In this document: positions 26,110 to 34,428 of the stretch, piece after piece | How the letters are laid out: the number at the start of each line of letters is the position of its first letter | Numbering within the stretch: the stretch's first letter is position 1 | Assembly: GCF_001428125.1 (NCBI RefSeq) | Contig: NZ_LMSM01000006.1 | Span: 670,270-734,269, forward strand | Direction: 5' to 3' | DNA from: Nocardioides sp. Soil774 | GTDB taxonomy: Bacteria > Actinomycetota > Actinomycetes > Propionibacteriales > Nocardioidaceae | DNA length: 64,000 bases | Notes under the pieces: model-generated | Seen by the model: only the letters and a program-made list of their open reading frames with translations | Told to the model about the DNA's origin: nothing | Databases searched by the model: none | Translations under genes and position numbers: made by a program

Positions 26110-26787
26110 ATGGCTGAGCAGACCACCGTCCACCTGCTGCGCCACGGCGAGGTCCACAACCCCCGGGGCGTGCTCTACGGCCGCCGCGACGGGTTCCACC
26201 TCTCCGACCTCGGCAACAAGATGGCCGAGCGCATCGCCGAGACCATCGGTGACCGCGACATCGTGCACATGCGTACGTCGCCGCTCGAGCGCGCGCGGGA
26301 GACCGGAGCGCCGCTCGCCGCCGTGCGCGGCCTGACGCCGGTCATCGACCCGCGGGTGATCGAGTCCAGCAACAAGTTCGAGGGCGTCAACTTCAGCGAC
26401 GGCGCGATGACGTTCGTCAAGCGACCCTCCCTGCTGCGCCACATGTACAACCCCCTCAAGCCGTCGTGGGGCGAGCCCTACGACGAGATCGCCGGGCGGA
26501 TGGTCGCCGCGATCCACGACGCGCGCGACGCCGCCCGCGGCCACGAGGCCGTCGTCGTGTCGCACCAGCTGCCGATCTGGACCACCCGGCTGTTCCTGGA
26601 GAAGCGCAGCTACCTCCACCACCCCAAGACCCGTCAGTGCACGCTGTGCTCGCTGACGAGCGTGGTCTTCGACGGCGACCGGATGGTGCAGGTGCTCTAC
26701 TCCGAGCCTGCCGGCGACCTCATCCCGGTCGGCGACCGGTCCGCGCCGTTCTCCGCCGGGGGCGCCCCGCAGGAGGAGCGGCCCTGA
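26110..26787 (+). CDS. Histidine phosphatase family protein (phosphoglycerate-mutase-like)
   Basis: A 225-residue protein with the RHG motif LLRHGEVHNP (catalytic His near residue 13), the second Arg in MRTSPLERARETG, an acidic residue in SSNKFEG, and the second active-site His in VVVSHQLPIW. The family contains phosphatases and mutases; the substrate is not predictable. The corresponding mycobacterial gene (Rv0525) also lies between hemL and the cytochrome c biogenesis genes, so the position is conserved. Its TGA overlaps the inferred CTG start of the thioredoxin-like lipoprotein. Confidence 0.9.
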   Translation: MAEQTTVHLLRHGEVHNPRGVLYGRRDGFHLSDLGNKMAERIAETIGDRDIVHMRTSPLERARETGAPLAAVRGLTPVIDPRVIESSNKFEGVNFSDGAMTFVKRPSLLRHMYNPLKPSWGEPYDEIAGRMVAAIHDARDAARGHEAVVVSHQLPIWTTRLFLEKRSYLHHPKTRQCTLCSLTSVVFDGDRMVQVLYSEPAGDLIPVGDRSAPFSAGGAPQEERP

Positions 26788-27356
26788 CACCCGTACGCCG
26801 CCCCCGCGCCGTCCTGGTCGCGCTCGCCTGCCTGCTCGCGCTGGCGGGCTGCTCGAGCCTGTCCGGCACCGGCGACAAGGGCTACATCTCGGGTGAGGGC
26901 GTCCCGGTCGAGGTCAAGGCCGTCGACCGTGGCGAGCCGGTCGAGCTCGCCGGCAGCGACCTGGAGGGCGACCCCGTGGACCTCGCCGACCTCCGCGGCA
27001 GGCCGGTCGTGGTCAACGTCTGGGCCTCGTGGTGCCCGCCGTGCCGCGTGGAGCAGCCCGACCTCAACGAGGCGCAGGCCGAGCTGGGCGACAAGGTCGA
27101 CTTCGTCGGCCTCAACATCCGCGACGCCTCGCGCGACAACGCCCTGGCCTACGTCCGCAACTACGACGTGCCCTACCCCTCGCTCTACTCCGCCGACGGC
27201 TCCGCGCTGCTGCCCTTCTCCGGCACCCTGACCCCGAAGTCGATCCCGAGCACCGTCATCCTCGACGCCGACGGTCGCATCGCTGCCTCGGTCAACGGCC
27301 GGGTGCCCACCACCCAGACGCTCATCTCGCTGGTGGAGAAGGTGCTCGATGAGTGA
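26784..27356 (+). CDS. TlpA/ResA-like thiol-disulfide oxidoreductase lipoprotein with inferred CTG start
   Basis: A 190-residue exported thioredoxin-fold protein, expected to keep apocytochrome c cysteines reduced for haem attachment. The signal is RRPRAVLVALACLLALAGC with lipobox LAGC at residues 20-23. The redox motif WCPPC lies near 84-88, and the cis-Pro is in SIPSTVILD. No ATG, GTG or TTG gives this signal peptide. CTG at 26784 does: it has AGGAGG 8 nt upstream and overlaps the previous stop as CTGA. A more upstream start would bury the lipobox behind an unrelated Arg/Pro-rich stretch. It overlaps ccdA by 8 nt. Confidence 0.88.
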   Translation: MTPVRRPRAVLVALACLLALAGCSSLSGTGDKGYISGEGVPVEVKAVDRGEPVELAGSDLEGDPVDLADLRGRPVVVNVWASWCPPCRVEQPDLNEAQAELGDKVDFVGLNIRDASRDNALAYVRNYDVPYPSLYSADGSALLPFSGTLTPKSIPSTVILDADGRIAASVNGRVPTTQTLISLVEKVLDE

Positions 27357-28098
27357 GTGGTTCCAGGAGACGGCCCTGTCCGGGTCGCTCGTCCTCGCGC
27401 TGCCGGTCGCTCTCGTCGCCGGGCTGATCTCCTTCTTCAGCCCGTGCGTGATCCCGCTGCTGCCGGGCTACCTCTCCTACGCCACGGGTCTCTCCGGCGC
27501 CGACCTCGAGGACGCCCGTCGCAGCCGCCTCGTCACCGGCGCGGTGCTCTTCGTGCTCGGCTTCTCGGTGGTCTTCGTGCTGCTGGGCAGCCTGACCGGT
27601 GCGGCCGGCGCGTGGCTGTTCACCCACACGCGCCAGCTCAACGTCGTGCTGGGGATCATCACCATCATCCTGGGCATCGCCTTCATGGGCGGCATCGGCT
27701 TCCTCCAGCGCGACTGGCGCATCCACAAGGTGCCGGCCGTCGGGCTCGCCGCCGCGCCGCTGCTCGGCTTCCTCTTCGGAGTCGGCTGGACCCCCTGCGT
27801 GGGACCGACGCTCGCGGCGATCAACGTGCTGTCGGTCAACGAGGCCACCGCCGGGCGCGGAGCGGTGCTCTCCGGCGTCTTCGCGCTGGGCCTCGGGCTG
27901 CCCTTCATCGCCGCGGCTGTCGCCTACCGCCGCATGACGCGCGCCTTCAAGGTCGTACGCCGCCACCAGGTGCTGGTGATGCGGATCGGCGGCGCGCTGA
28001 TGGTCGTCGTCGGGATCCTGCTCGTGACCGGGTGGTGGGACCGGATCGTGCAGTGGCTCCAGCTGCAGGTCGTCCAGGGATTCACGGTGCCGCTGTGA
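27349..28098 (+). CDS. ccdA: Cytochrome c biogenesis protein CcdA
   Basis: A 249-residue membrane protein with six hydrophobic segments that passes reducing power from cytoplasmic thioredoxin across the membrane. The two conserved Cys regions are ISFFSPCVIPLLPGYLSY near residue 31 and FGVGWTPCVGPTLAAI near 148. These are the redox-active pair of the DsbD/CcdA family. It lies between the TlpA-like protein that would receive electrons and resB, with overlaps of 8 and 4 nt, consistent with a system II cytochrome c maturation operon. Confidence 0.95.
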   Translation: MSEWFQETALSGSLVLALPVALVAGLISFFSPCVIPLLPGYLSYATGLSGADLEDARRSRLVTGAVLFVLGFSVVFVLLGSLTGAAGAWLFTHTRQLNVVLGIITIILGIAFMGGIGFLQRDWRIHKVPAVGLAAAPLLGFLFGVGWTPCVGPTLAAINVLSVNEATAGRGAVLSGVFALGLGLPFIAAAVAYRRMTRAFKVVRRHQVLVMRIGGALMVVVGILLVTGWWDRIVQWLQLQVVQGFTVPL

Positions 28099-29747
28099 CC
28101 GACCTCCAGCCCGACCTGCGCCAGCGGCCGTCCGACGACCGCCAGGCCACCCCGCTGCCAATGGACCTCACGGCGCGAGAGCTCGCCCGGTGGTCGTGGC
28201 GCCAGCTCACCTCCATGCGCACCGCCCTGGTGCTGCTGCTCCTGCTCGCGCTGGCGGCGATCCCGGGCTCGGTCATCCCGCAGGAGGACATCGACTCGCT
28301 CAAGGTCTCGCAGTGGCGCGACGACCACCCGCGACTCGCGCCGATCTGGGACCGGCTCGACCTGTTCTCGGTCTACGGCTCGGTGTGGTTCTCCGCGATC
28401 TACATCCTGCTGATGATCTCGCTGGTCGGGTGCATCGTGCCCCGGCTCCTCGTCTACGCCCGCGCCCTGCGCGCCAAGCCGCCGAAGGCGCCCCGGAACC
28501 TCTCGCGCCTGCCCGAGTCGACGTCGTACGAGACCGACGAGGCGCCCGAGGTCGTGCTGGCCCGCGCCGCCGCAGTGATCCGCAAGCGGCGCTTCCGCGT
28601 CGACTGGACGGCCGGGGCCTCGGACTCCGTCGCCGCCGAGCGCGGCCACCTGCGCGAGGCCGGCAACCTGCTCTTCCACCTGGCCGTGATCGTGGTGCTG
28701 GTCGGCGTGGCCGTCGGCAGCCTGTTCGGCTACAAGGGCGGCGTCATCATGTTCGTCGGCAAGGACTACGGCTTCTCCAACAACCTCACCCAGTACGACG
28801 ACTTCGCGCCGGGCAGCCTGTTCGACGAGTCGGTCATGGAGCCGTTCTCCTTCACGATCGACAGCTTCGACGTCGACTGGATCACCGACCCCGACAGCCG
28901 TCGTGTCGGCATGGCTCGCAAGTTCGTCTCCCACCTCGACTACCGCACCGAGCCCGGCGCAGCGGACCAGCAGTACGACCTCAAGGTCAACCACCCGCTG
29001 TCGATCGGCGGCACCGACGTCTTCCTCATCGGCCACGGCTACGCCCCGGTCATCACGATCCGCGACGGCGACGGCAACGTCGCGCAGTCGGGCCCAACCG
29101 TCTTCCTGCCGACCAACGCCCAGACCTTCGAGTCCTTCGGCGTGGTCAAGGCGCCCGACGCCCAGCCGACCCAGATCGGCCTCGAGGGCACGTTCTACCC
29201 GACGTTCGCCATGGGCCGTGACGCCGACGGCAGGCTTACGATGCCGAGCTCGGCCTTCGGCAACGCCCTCGACCCGCTCGTGTCGCTGTTCGCCTACACC
29301 GGCGACGTCGGCCTCGACGACGGCAGCAGCGCCTCGGTCTACGTCCTCGACAAGGCCAAGACGACCCAGGTGATGAAGTCCGACGGGCAGCCGTTCCGGA
29401 TGGACCTGCGCCCCGGCGACACCGTCACGCTGCCCGACGGCCTGGGCAGCGTGACGTTCGAGGGCCTGCAGCGGTGGAACAAGATCCAGATCAGCCGCAC
29501 CCCCGGCAAGCTCGTCGCGCTCGCCGGCGTGGTGCTCGCGCTGCTCGGCCTGCTGGGCTCGCTGTTCGTGCGCCCCCGCCGGGTGTGGGTGCGTGCACGG
29601 CGTCAGGACGATGGCAGCACACTGGTGGAGGTGGCGCGGCTCGACCGCTCGTCGGGGGGCGACCCGGAGACCGGGCGTGACGAGCTGGCCGACATCGTGG
29701 CAGCACTCCAGCAGCACCCGCGAGAGGACCGAGAGGCAAGAGCGTGA
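28095..29747 (+). CDS. resB: Cytochrome c biogenesis protein ResB (CcsB-type subunit of system II synthase)
   Basis: A 550-residue membrane protein with hydrophobic segments near residues 43-60 (ALVLLLLLALAAIPGSVI), 98-117, 195-213 and 475-495. A large extracytoplasmic domain lies between the third and the last. VIPQEDI and GNLLFHLAVIVVLVGVAVGSLFG are ResB signatures. Together with the next protein it forms the haem exporter and apocytochrome c ligase. The GTG at 28095 overlaps the ccdA stop (GTGA). The C-terminal tail is cytoplasmic and Arg/Asp-rich. It overlaps the ccsB gene by 4 nt. Confidence 0.94.
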   Translation: MTDLQPDLRQRPSDDRQATPLPMDLTARELARWSWRQLTSMRTALVLLLLLALAAIPGSVIPQEDIDSLKVSQWRDDHPRLAPIWDRLDLFSVYGSVWFSAIYILLMISLVGCIVPRLLVYARALRAKPPKAPRNLSRLPESTSYETDEAPEVVLARAAAVIRKRRFRVDWTAGASDSVAAERGHLREAGNLLFHLAVIVVLVGVAVGSLFGYKGGVIMFVGKDYGFSNNLTQYDDFAPGSLFDESVMEPFSFTIDSFDVDWITDPDSRRVGMARKFVSHLDYRTEPGAADQQYDLKVNHPLSIGGTDVFLIGHGYAPVITIRDGDGNVAQSGPTVFLPTNAQTFESFGVVKAPDAQPTQIGLEGTFYPTFAMGRDADGRLTMPSSAFGNALDPLVSLFAYTGDVGLDDGSSASVYVLDKAKTTQVMKSDGQPFRMDLRPGDTVTLPDGLGSVTFEGLQRWNKIQISRTPGKLVALAGVVLALLGLLGSLFVRPRRVWVRARRQDDGSTLVEVARLDRSSGGDPETGRDELADIVAALQQHPREDREARA

Positions 29748-30793
29748 ACGACGCACAGTGGGAGACCCTGAGCAACCAGGGCGTGGCGGCCGCGGGCGTG
29801 GTCTACTTCCTCGCCCTGCTGGCCTACGCCGTGCAGTGGGCGGCGCTCCGCGACGCCCCGGTCCGGCAGGCGGTGCCCGTCGGTGCCGGCGTCGGCGCGG
29901 GCGCCGGGGCACCCGCGGAGGCGCCCGCGGAGGACGTCTCGCACCGCACGGAGATGGCCGGGCGCCTCGGCGTGCTGCTGACCGCTGTCGGCGCGCTCGC
30001 GCACTTCGTCGCGCTCCTGGGCCGTGGCATGGCGGCCGACCCCAACCGGGTGCCGTGGGGCAACATGTACGAGTTCACCCTCAGCGGCACGTTCGTCGTG
30101 GTGGCCCTCTTCCTGGCCACCACCCGGCGCTGGAGGCTGTCGTGGCTCGGCCCGATCGTCGTCGGCTTCGTGCTCTGCGTGCTGCTCGCCGACGTGCTGT
30201 GGCTCTACGAGCCCGTCGCCCCGCTGACGGAGGCACTGGAGTCCTACTGGCTGGTGATCCACGTGGTCGCCGCGATCATCGCCACCGGCGCGTTCACCCT
30301 CGGTGCGATCACCTCGGTGCTCTACCTGCTCAAGGCGCGTTCCTCGAAGGACACCGGCTACCTCGCCCGCCTGCCCGAGCCCGCCGTGCTCGACCGCGTC
30401 TCCTACCGCATGCACGCCTTCGGTTTCCCGATCTGGACGTTCGGGGTGCTGATCACCGGGCCCATCTGGGCCCACCAGGCGTGGTCGTCCTACTGGAACT
30501 GGGACCCCAAGGAGGTGTGGGCCTTCATCACGTGGGTGGTCTACGCCGCCTACCTCCACGCCCGCGCCACCGCAGGCTGGCGCGGACGCAACGCGGCCTA
30601 CCTCGCGCTGGTCGGAGCTGCTGCGCTGTGGTTCAACTTCATCGGCATCAACTTCTTCAGCACCACCAGCCAGCACTCGTACGCCAACGGGGCCGAGGTG
30701 GAGCGCTCAGTCGTCCTCCGGGTCGCGCCGACGGCGGTCGAGCCCGCGCAGGAAGTCCGGGTCGTCGTCGGGGCCGACCACCCGCGGCGGTGA
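29744..30793 (+). CDS. ccsB: Cytochrome c biogenesis protein CcsA/CcsB (haem-handling subunit), C-terminally extended
   Basis: A 349-residue integral membrane protein with about eight hydrophobic segments. The WWD-type haem-binding motif is WSSYWNWDPKEVWAFITW near residues 247-264, and conserved His residues occur in HVVAAIIATGAF and MHAFGFPIW. It delivers haem to apocytochrome c with ResB. Family members usually end just after the GINFF...HSYA segment; here 33 more residues follow with no hydrophobic character (ending VVVGADHPRR). That extension runs antisense over a small gene at 30707-30886. The GTG at 29744 overlaps resB by 4 nt. Confidence 0.93.
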   Translation: MNDAQWETLSNQGVAAAGVVYFLALLAYAVQWAALRDAPVRQAVPVGAGVGAGAGAPAEAPAEDVSHRTEMAGRLGVLLTAVGALAHFVALLGRGMAADPNRVPWGNMYEFTLSGTFVVVALFLATTRRWRLSWLGPIVVGFVLCVLLADVLWLYEPVAPLTEALESYWLVIHVVAAIIATGAFTLGAITSVLYLLKARSSKDTGYLARLPEPAVLDRVSYRMHAFGFPIWTFGVLITGPIWAHQAWSSYWNWDPKEVWAFITWVVYAAYLHARATAGWRGRNAAYLALVGAAALWFNFIGINFFSTTSQHSYANGAEVERSVVLRVAPTAVEPAQEVRVVVGADHPRR

Positions 30794-30886
30794 CCCCCCG
30801 CCGCCGTCGAGGCGGCGCAGCGCCAGCCTGACCACGAACCACACCACGACCGCGATCACGGCCACGATGAGCAGGACCTTCAGCAT
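30707..30886 (-). CDS. Small single-span membrane protein (59 aa)
   Basis: A 59-residue reading frame: MLKVLLIVAVIAVVVWFVV forms one N-terminal membrane span. The rest is an Arg-rich, then Gly/Pro and acidic tail with GPDDDPDFLRGLDRRRRDPE. This layout, one span plus a DDDPDFLR tail, looks like a genuine actinobacterial small protein rather than a chance frame. GGAGGA lies immediately upstream of the ATG, closer than usual. It overlaps the 3' end of ccsB on the opposite strand by 87 nt. Function unknown. Confidence 0.65.
   Translation of the reverse strand: MLKVLLIVAVIAVVVWFVVRLALRRLDGGGGSPPRVVGPDDDPDFLRGLDRRRRDPEDD
30784..30804 (+). terminator. Hairpin at the ccsB stop codon
   Basis: GCGGCGG and CCGCCGC form a 7-bp stem around the loop TGACCCC, which contains the ccsB stop. 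It can end the hemL-ccsB transcript. It lies inside the antisense small gene. Confidence 0.45.
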
Positions 30887-30910
30887 TCCTCCAATGTAGA
30901 CGCCCCCGCC

Positions 30911-30916
30911 TAGGCT
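30911..30916 (+). promoter_or_regulatory. -10 hexamer of a probable leaderless DUF4229 transcript
   Basis: TAGGCT is followed by GGATCCC (7 nt) and the GTG at 30924. No Shine-Dalgarno sequence is seen. Confidence 0.5.
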
Positions 30917-30923
30917 GGATCCC

Positions 30924-31187
30924 GTGAAGGAGTTCGTGGTCTACACCGCCCTGCGGATCGTGCTGTTCCTGGCCTCGTTCGGGGTCGTCGTGGGGGTGAT
31001 GGCGCTCGTCCTCGACGGTCGCTACCACCTGTTCTGGGCCGTCGTGCTGGCCTTCCTGATCTCCGGTGTCGGGTCCTACTTCATCCTCGACCGCCAGCGC
31101 GAGGCCTTCGCCCGCCGCGTGGAGGAGCGCGCGGCCCGGGCCGCCGCGGCCTTCGAGGAGCGCAAGGCGCGCGAGGACAGCGAGTAG
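30924..31187 (+). CDS. DUF4229 family small membrane protein
   Basis: An 87-residue protein with two membrane spans, LRIVLFLASFGVVVGVMALV and FWAVVLAFLISGVGSYFIL, and a charged C-terminal helix rich in Arg, Glu and Ala (EAFARRVEERAARAAAAF). This layout matches the actinobacterial DUF4229 family, whose function is unknown. The start GTG is supported by the -10 box 7 nt upstream. It is divergent from the 59-residue membrane protein, 37 nt away. Confidence 0.82.
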   Translation: MKEFVVYTALRIVLFLASFGVVVGVMALVLDGRYHLFWAVVLAFLISGVGSYFILDRQREAFARRVEERAARAAAAFEERKAREDSE

Positions 31188-31194
31188 GTCCCTG

Positions 31195-32289
31195 GTGGCG
31201 CCGGTGCGGGTGACCCGGCAGCAGGCGCTGTCGTGGCGCCTGCGACGCCAGCACCTGCTCAGCGGTGCGGCGAGCGCTCCGGAGGTCGTGCGGACCCTGG
31301 CCGCCGTCTCGATGAACGGCAGCGACCCCGACCTCGCCGTACGCCGGCGACTGGCTGCCTCGGGCGCACCGGGGGAGGTGCGGCGCTGCCTGGCCGCCGG
31401 GCGCCTCCTGCGCACCTTCTCCTTCCGCGGGTCGGTGCAGCTGATGGCGCCGGAGACCGCCGGCCACTACCTCGCGCTCCGCGCGGCGGGACGTCAGTGG
31501 GAGCTGCGGAGCTGGGTGGAGCACTACCGCCTGCCCGCGGAGGCGTGGCCCGAGCTGCGCGCGATCGTGCGCGAGGTGGTGCAGGCCGGGCCCGTGCCTC
31601 CCCAGGCGGTGGCCGACGCCCTCTCGGGGAACCGGCGGCTGGGGCACCTGGCACCCGAGCTCGCCCAGCCCAACATCACGCTGATCAAGCCGCTGGCGTG
31701 GCAGGGCGACATCGTGCTCGGTCCCGACCTCGACGGTCCCCTGACCATCCAGAGCCCCGCGCAGGCGCCTTCCTGGGCCGGCATCCCCGAGCTCGACGAG
31801 GCCGGTCACCTGGCGGTGCTCGACCACGCGGGCGCCTACGGGCCGACGACGCCCGCCCACGTGCACTACTGGCTCGGGGAGGGGCTCAGCGCCGGCCGGG
31901 CCCGCATCGACCGCTGGCTCGCGGAGGTGGCCGACCGGCTCGTCGAGGTGGACGTGGAGGGGGAGCCTCGCTGGGTCCTGGCCGACGACCTCGACGAGCT
32001 GGCCGCCACCCGTCCCGAGTCCTCGGTCGTGCTGCTGCCGGCCAAGGACGCCTGGGTCATGGGTCCGGGCACCAAGGACACGTGGGTCGTGCCTGTCGAG
32101 CACCGCACGTCGATGACCCGAGGTGCCCATCCCGTCGTGGTCGACGGGGTCGTGCGCGGCACCTGGCGCCTGCGGGACGGGGGCGTGCAGCTCGACTGCG
32201 CCGACGCCCCCGCCGCCGAGGCAGCCGCCGAGGCGGAGCGACTGGAGGGACTGCTCAGAAGCCCGTCAGGCAGTACGGCGGGTCGCTGA
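31195..32289 (+). CDS. Winged helix DNA-binding domain protein (HTH_42/YcaQ-like)
   Basis: A 364-residue protein of the winged-helix family that includes YcaQ. Features are the N-terminal RQQALSWRLRRQHLL, an AAVSMNGSDPDLAVRRRL segment, FSFRGSVQLMAPE (the usual RGTxHL-like block), and YGPTTPAHVHYWLGEG in the winged-helix part. Family members of the YcaQ branch unhook interstrand DNA crosslinks; this shorter branch is uncharacterised. Possible GTG starts are 31195, 31204 and 31210; 31195 is used. It follows DUF4229 by 7 nt and overlaps the Eis-like gene tail-to-tail by 35 nt. Confidence 0.82.
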   Translation: MAPVRVTRQQALSWRLRRQHLLSGAASAPEVVRTLAAVSMNGSDPDLAVRRRLAASGAPGEVRRCLAAGRLLRTFSFRGSVQLMAPETAGHYLALRAAGRQWELRSWVEHYRLPAEAWPELRAIVREVVQAGPVPPQAVADALSGNRRLGHLAPELAQPNITLIKPLAWQGDIVLGPDLDGPLTIQSPAQAPSWAGIPELDEAGHLAVLDHAGAYGPTTPAHVHYWLGEGLSAGRARIDRWLAEVADRLVEVDVEGEPRWVLADDLDELAATRPESSVVLLPAKDAWVMGPGTKDTWVVPVEHRTSMTRGAHPVVVDGVVRGTWRLRDGGVQLDCADAPAAEAAAEAERLEGLLRSPSGSTAGR

Positions 32290-33520
32290 GGTCGGCCATC
32301 GCCGCCCAACGGCGTACGACGTCGTCGGTGCCGGCCAGGCGCCCGGCGCGGTGCAGCTGCTGCACCCCGACGCCGCCGAGGTAGAGCGAGCCCAGCGTCT
32401 CGGCGGTGAGGGTGACGTCGGGCGCGGCCTCGGTGCGTGCCACGCGTGCGACCCCGCCGTCGGTGACGATCTCGAAGCGCCCGGCCGCGTGCCCCTGCGC
32501 GTCGTCGACCTCGAGCACGAGCCTGTCGTCGGCGGCCCACGGCCGGGCGGCGAGCGCGCGCGGCACGTCCAGGACGCGGAGCCACAGGAACTCCTCGACC
32601 GTCGTGACCTTGACCCGGTTGAGGTCGGTCAACGCCCACTGGAGGGGGTCGTGGGGGTGGGCCAGCGCGTGGGTGAGCTTGACGACCTTGTCCATCTCCG
32701 CGAGGAAGGACCACAGGCCGAGCTGTGCGGCCGGGTCGAGGGCGACCATCTCGGAGACGTCGACGGAGTAGTCGCTGCCGGGCTTGTAGAGGCAGAAGCC
32801 GTCGACTGCGCCGGTGGCGTCGAGGTGCAACGCGCAGCGCACCTTGCGGTCCGGGCCGCCGCTGTTGAAGTCGTAGCGACCGGTGTGGATGGCGGTGTAG
32901 GTGGCGGGCCACTCCACCGAGCCGCGCTGTCGGGCGTGGAAGCGGTCGAAGACGCCGCGCACGTGCGGCCACGCCTCCGCAGGCTCGAGCAGCTCCACCC
33001 GCCCGGGGTCGGTGAACGACCGCATCCGGAAGCCGGGGCGGACGTCCACCTCGATGCCCTGGCGGAAGGTGGCCGGACCGAAGCCCCACCGTCCGTAGAT
33101 GGTCGCCTCCGAGGCCGTCAGCGCAGCCAGCGGCACGCCGCGCGAGACGGCGTCGGTCAGGTCGTCCTCGATGAGGCGCCGCAGCAGGCCGCGACGCCGG
33201 TGGGCGGGGCTGGTCGTCACGTCGATGACCATGCGCAGCGCGAGCAGCTCGCGGCCGGCGTTGATGGTCTTGTCGAAGCTGCCGTAGGTCGCGACCGGCA
33301 TCGGCCCCGCCCCGAGCACACCCTCGGGGAGCCACGCGCCGCGGAGGGTCGTGCGGTCGGTGCGGGCGACCTCCAGCCACTGCTCGACCAGGTCGTCGTC
33401 GGGACGGTCGTCGCGGAACCCGCGGCGGACGGCGCCGAGCCAGCCGGTCCGACGGGCGACGGACTCCTCGGAGTCGTCGGTGAGGTCGAGGATCGCGAAG
33501 TCGTAGTCCACGTCCAGCAC
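32255..33520 (-). CDS. Eis-like GNAT acetyltransferase with SCP2-like domain
   Basis: A 421-residue protein of the enhanced-intracellular-survival family. The first GNAT domain has the acetyl-CoA motif VTTSPAHRRRGLLRRLI near residue 115 and ATIYGRWGFGPA. A second, degenerate GNAT region follows, and a C-terminal SCP2-like domain (residues ~310-421) includes VLEVDDAQGHAAGRF and LGSLYLGGVG. The protein ends in Phe (LTGF), and in M. tuberculosis Eis the C-terminal Phe carboxylate acts as a base. Eis enzymes acetylate aminoglycosides and other amines; the native substrate here is unknown. GTG 33520 is preferred, with 33511 as alternative. Confidence 0.88.
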   Translation of the reverse strand: MLDVDYDFAILDLTDDSEESVARRTGWLGAVRRGFRDDRPDDDLVEQWLEVARTDRTTLRGAWLPEGVLGAGPMPVATYGSFDKTINAGRELLALRMVIDVTTSPAHRRRGLLRRLIEDDLTDAVSRGVPLAALTASEATIYGRWGFGPATFRQGIEVDVRPGFRMRSFTDPGRVELLEPAEAWPHVRGVFDRFHARQRGSVEWPATYTAIHTGRYDFNSGGPDRKVRCALHLDATGAVDGFCLYKPGSDYSVDVSEMVALDPAAQLGLWSFLAEMDKVVKLTHALAHPHDPLQWALTDLNRVKVTTVEEFLWLRVLDVPRALAARPWAADDRLVLEVDDAQGHAAGRFEIVTDGGVARVARTEAAPDVTLTAETLGSLYLGGVGVQQLHRAGRLAGTDDVVRRWAAMADLSDPPYCLTGF

Positions 33521-33552
33521 GGTAGTCAGGCGCCGCGGGCAGCGGCCACCGG

Positions 33553-34428
33553 TTATCCGAGCAGGAGCAGCGGCGCGGCCACGAGCACCGACCAGAGCAG
33601 CTCGGAGGCTCCGGTGCCCGCCAGGACCGGGACGAGGGCGGGGCCGGTGGCGCCGCCGAGCACGACGCGGGTGGGGGGCAGCGCCCGCGCGAGGAAGCCG
33701 AGGCCGACCAGCACCCACCAGGTGGTCGCCGCCGCCACGGCCACCACCGCGGCGGCGGCGACGAGGACGAGGAAGGCGTAGAGGTAGCGGGTGCGCTCGT
33801 CACCGAGCCGTACGGCGAGCGTGCGCTTGCCCGCGGGGATGTCGGTGGGGATGTCGCGCAGGTTGTTGGCGACGAGGATCGCGCACGCGAGCGCGCCGAT
33901 GCCGACACCGGCGTAGAGCGCCGGCCACTCCCACTGCTGCGTCTGCACGAACGTCGTGCCGACGACGGCCACGAGGCCGAAGAACACGAAGACCATCACC
34001 TCGCCGAGGCCGAGGTAGCCGTAGGGCTTGTCGCCGCCGGTGTAGGTCCAGGCCGCGACGACGCACACGGCGCCGACGGCCACCAACCACCACGCCGTGG
34101 TCGCCGCGAGGACCAGGCCCGCCACGGCAGCGACGCCGAACGCGGCGAACGCGGCCGACTTCACCGCCCGTGGCGTGGCGGCGCCCGAGCCGACGAGCCG
34201 CATCGGGCCGACCCGGTCGGCGTCGGTGCCGCGGATGCCGTCGGAGTAGTCGTTCGCGTAGTTGACGCCCACCTGCAGCGCCAGGCTCACGACCAGCGCG
34301 AGCAGGGCCTTCCACCACACCGCGTCGTCGACGTACGCCGCCACGCCGGTGCCGGCGAGCACGGGAGCGACGGCGGCGGGGAGGGTGCGCGGCCGGGCGC
34401 CGGCGATCCAGTCAGCGGAGGAGGTCAC
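33553..34428 (-). CDS. menA: 1,4-dihydroxy-2-naphthoate polyprenyltransferase
   Basis: A 291-residue UbiA-family membrane enzyme that attaches the polyprenyl chain to DHNA, giving demethylmenaquinone. About eight to nine hydrophobic segments are seen. The first Asp-rich motif is NYANDYSDGIRGTD near residues 57-70 and the second is NNLRDIPTDIPAGKRTLAVRLG near 189-210. ARPRTLPAAVAPVLAGTG at the N terminus is typical of MenA. The GTG start lies inside the last codons of the upstream MFS gene (17-nt overlap), suggesting translational coupling. Confidence 0.95.
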   Translation of the reverse strand: MTSSADWIAGARPRTLPAAVAPVLAGTGVAAYVDDAVWWKALLALVVSLALQVGVNYANDYSDGIRGTDADRVGPMRLVGSGAATPRAVKSAAFAAFGVAAVAGLVLAATTAWWLVAVGAVCVVAAWTYTGGDKPYGYLGLGEVMVFVFFGLVAVVGTTFVQTQQWEWPALYAGVGIGALACAILVANNLRDIPTDIPAGKRTLAVRLGDERTRYLYAFLVLVAAAAVVAVAAATTWWVLVGLGFLARALPPTRVVLGGATGPALVPVLAGTGASELLWSVLVAAPLLLLG

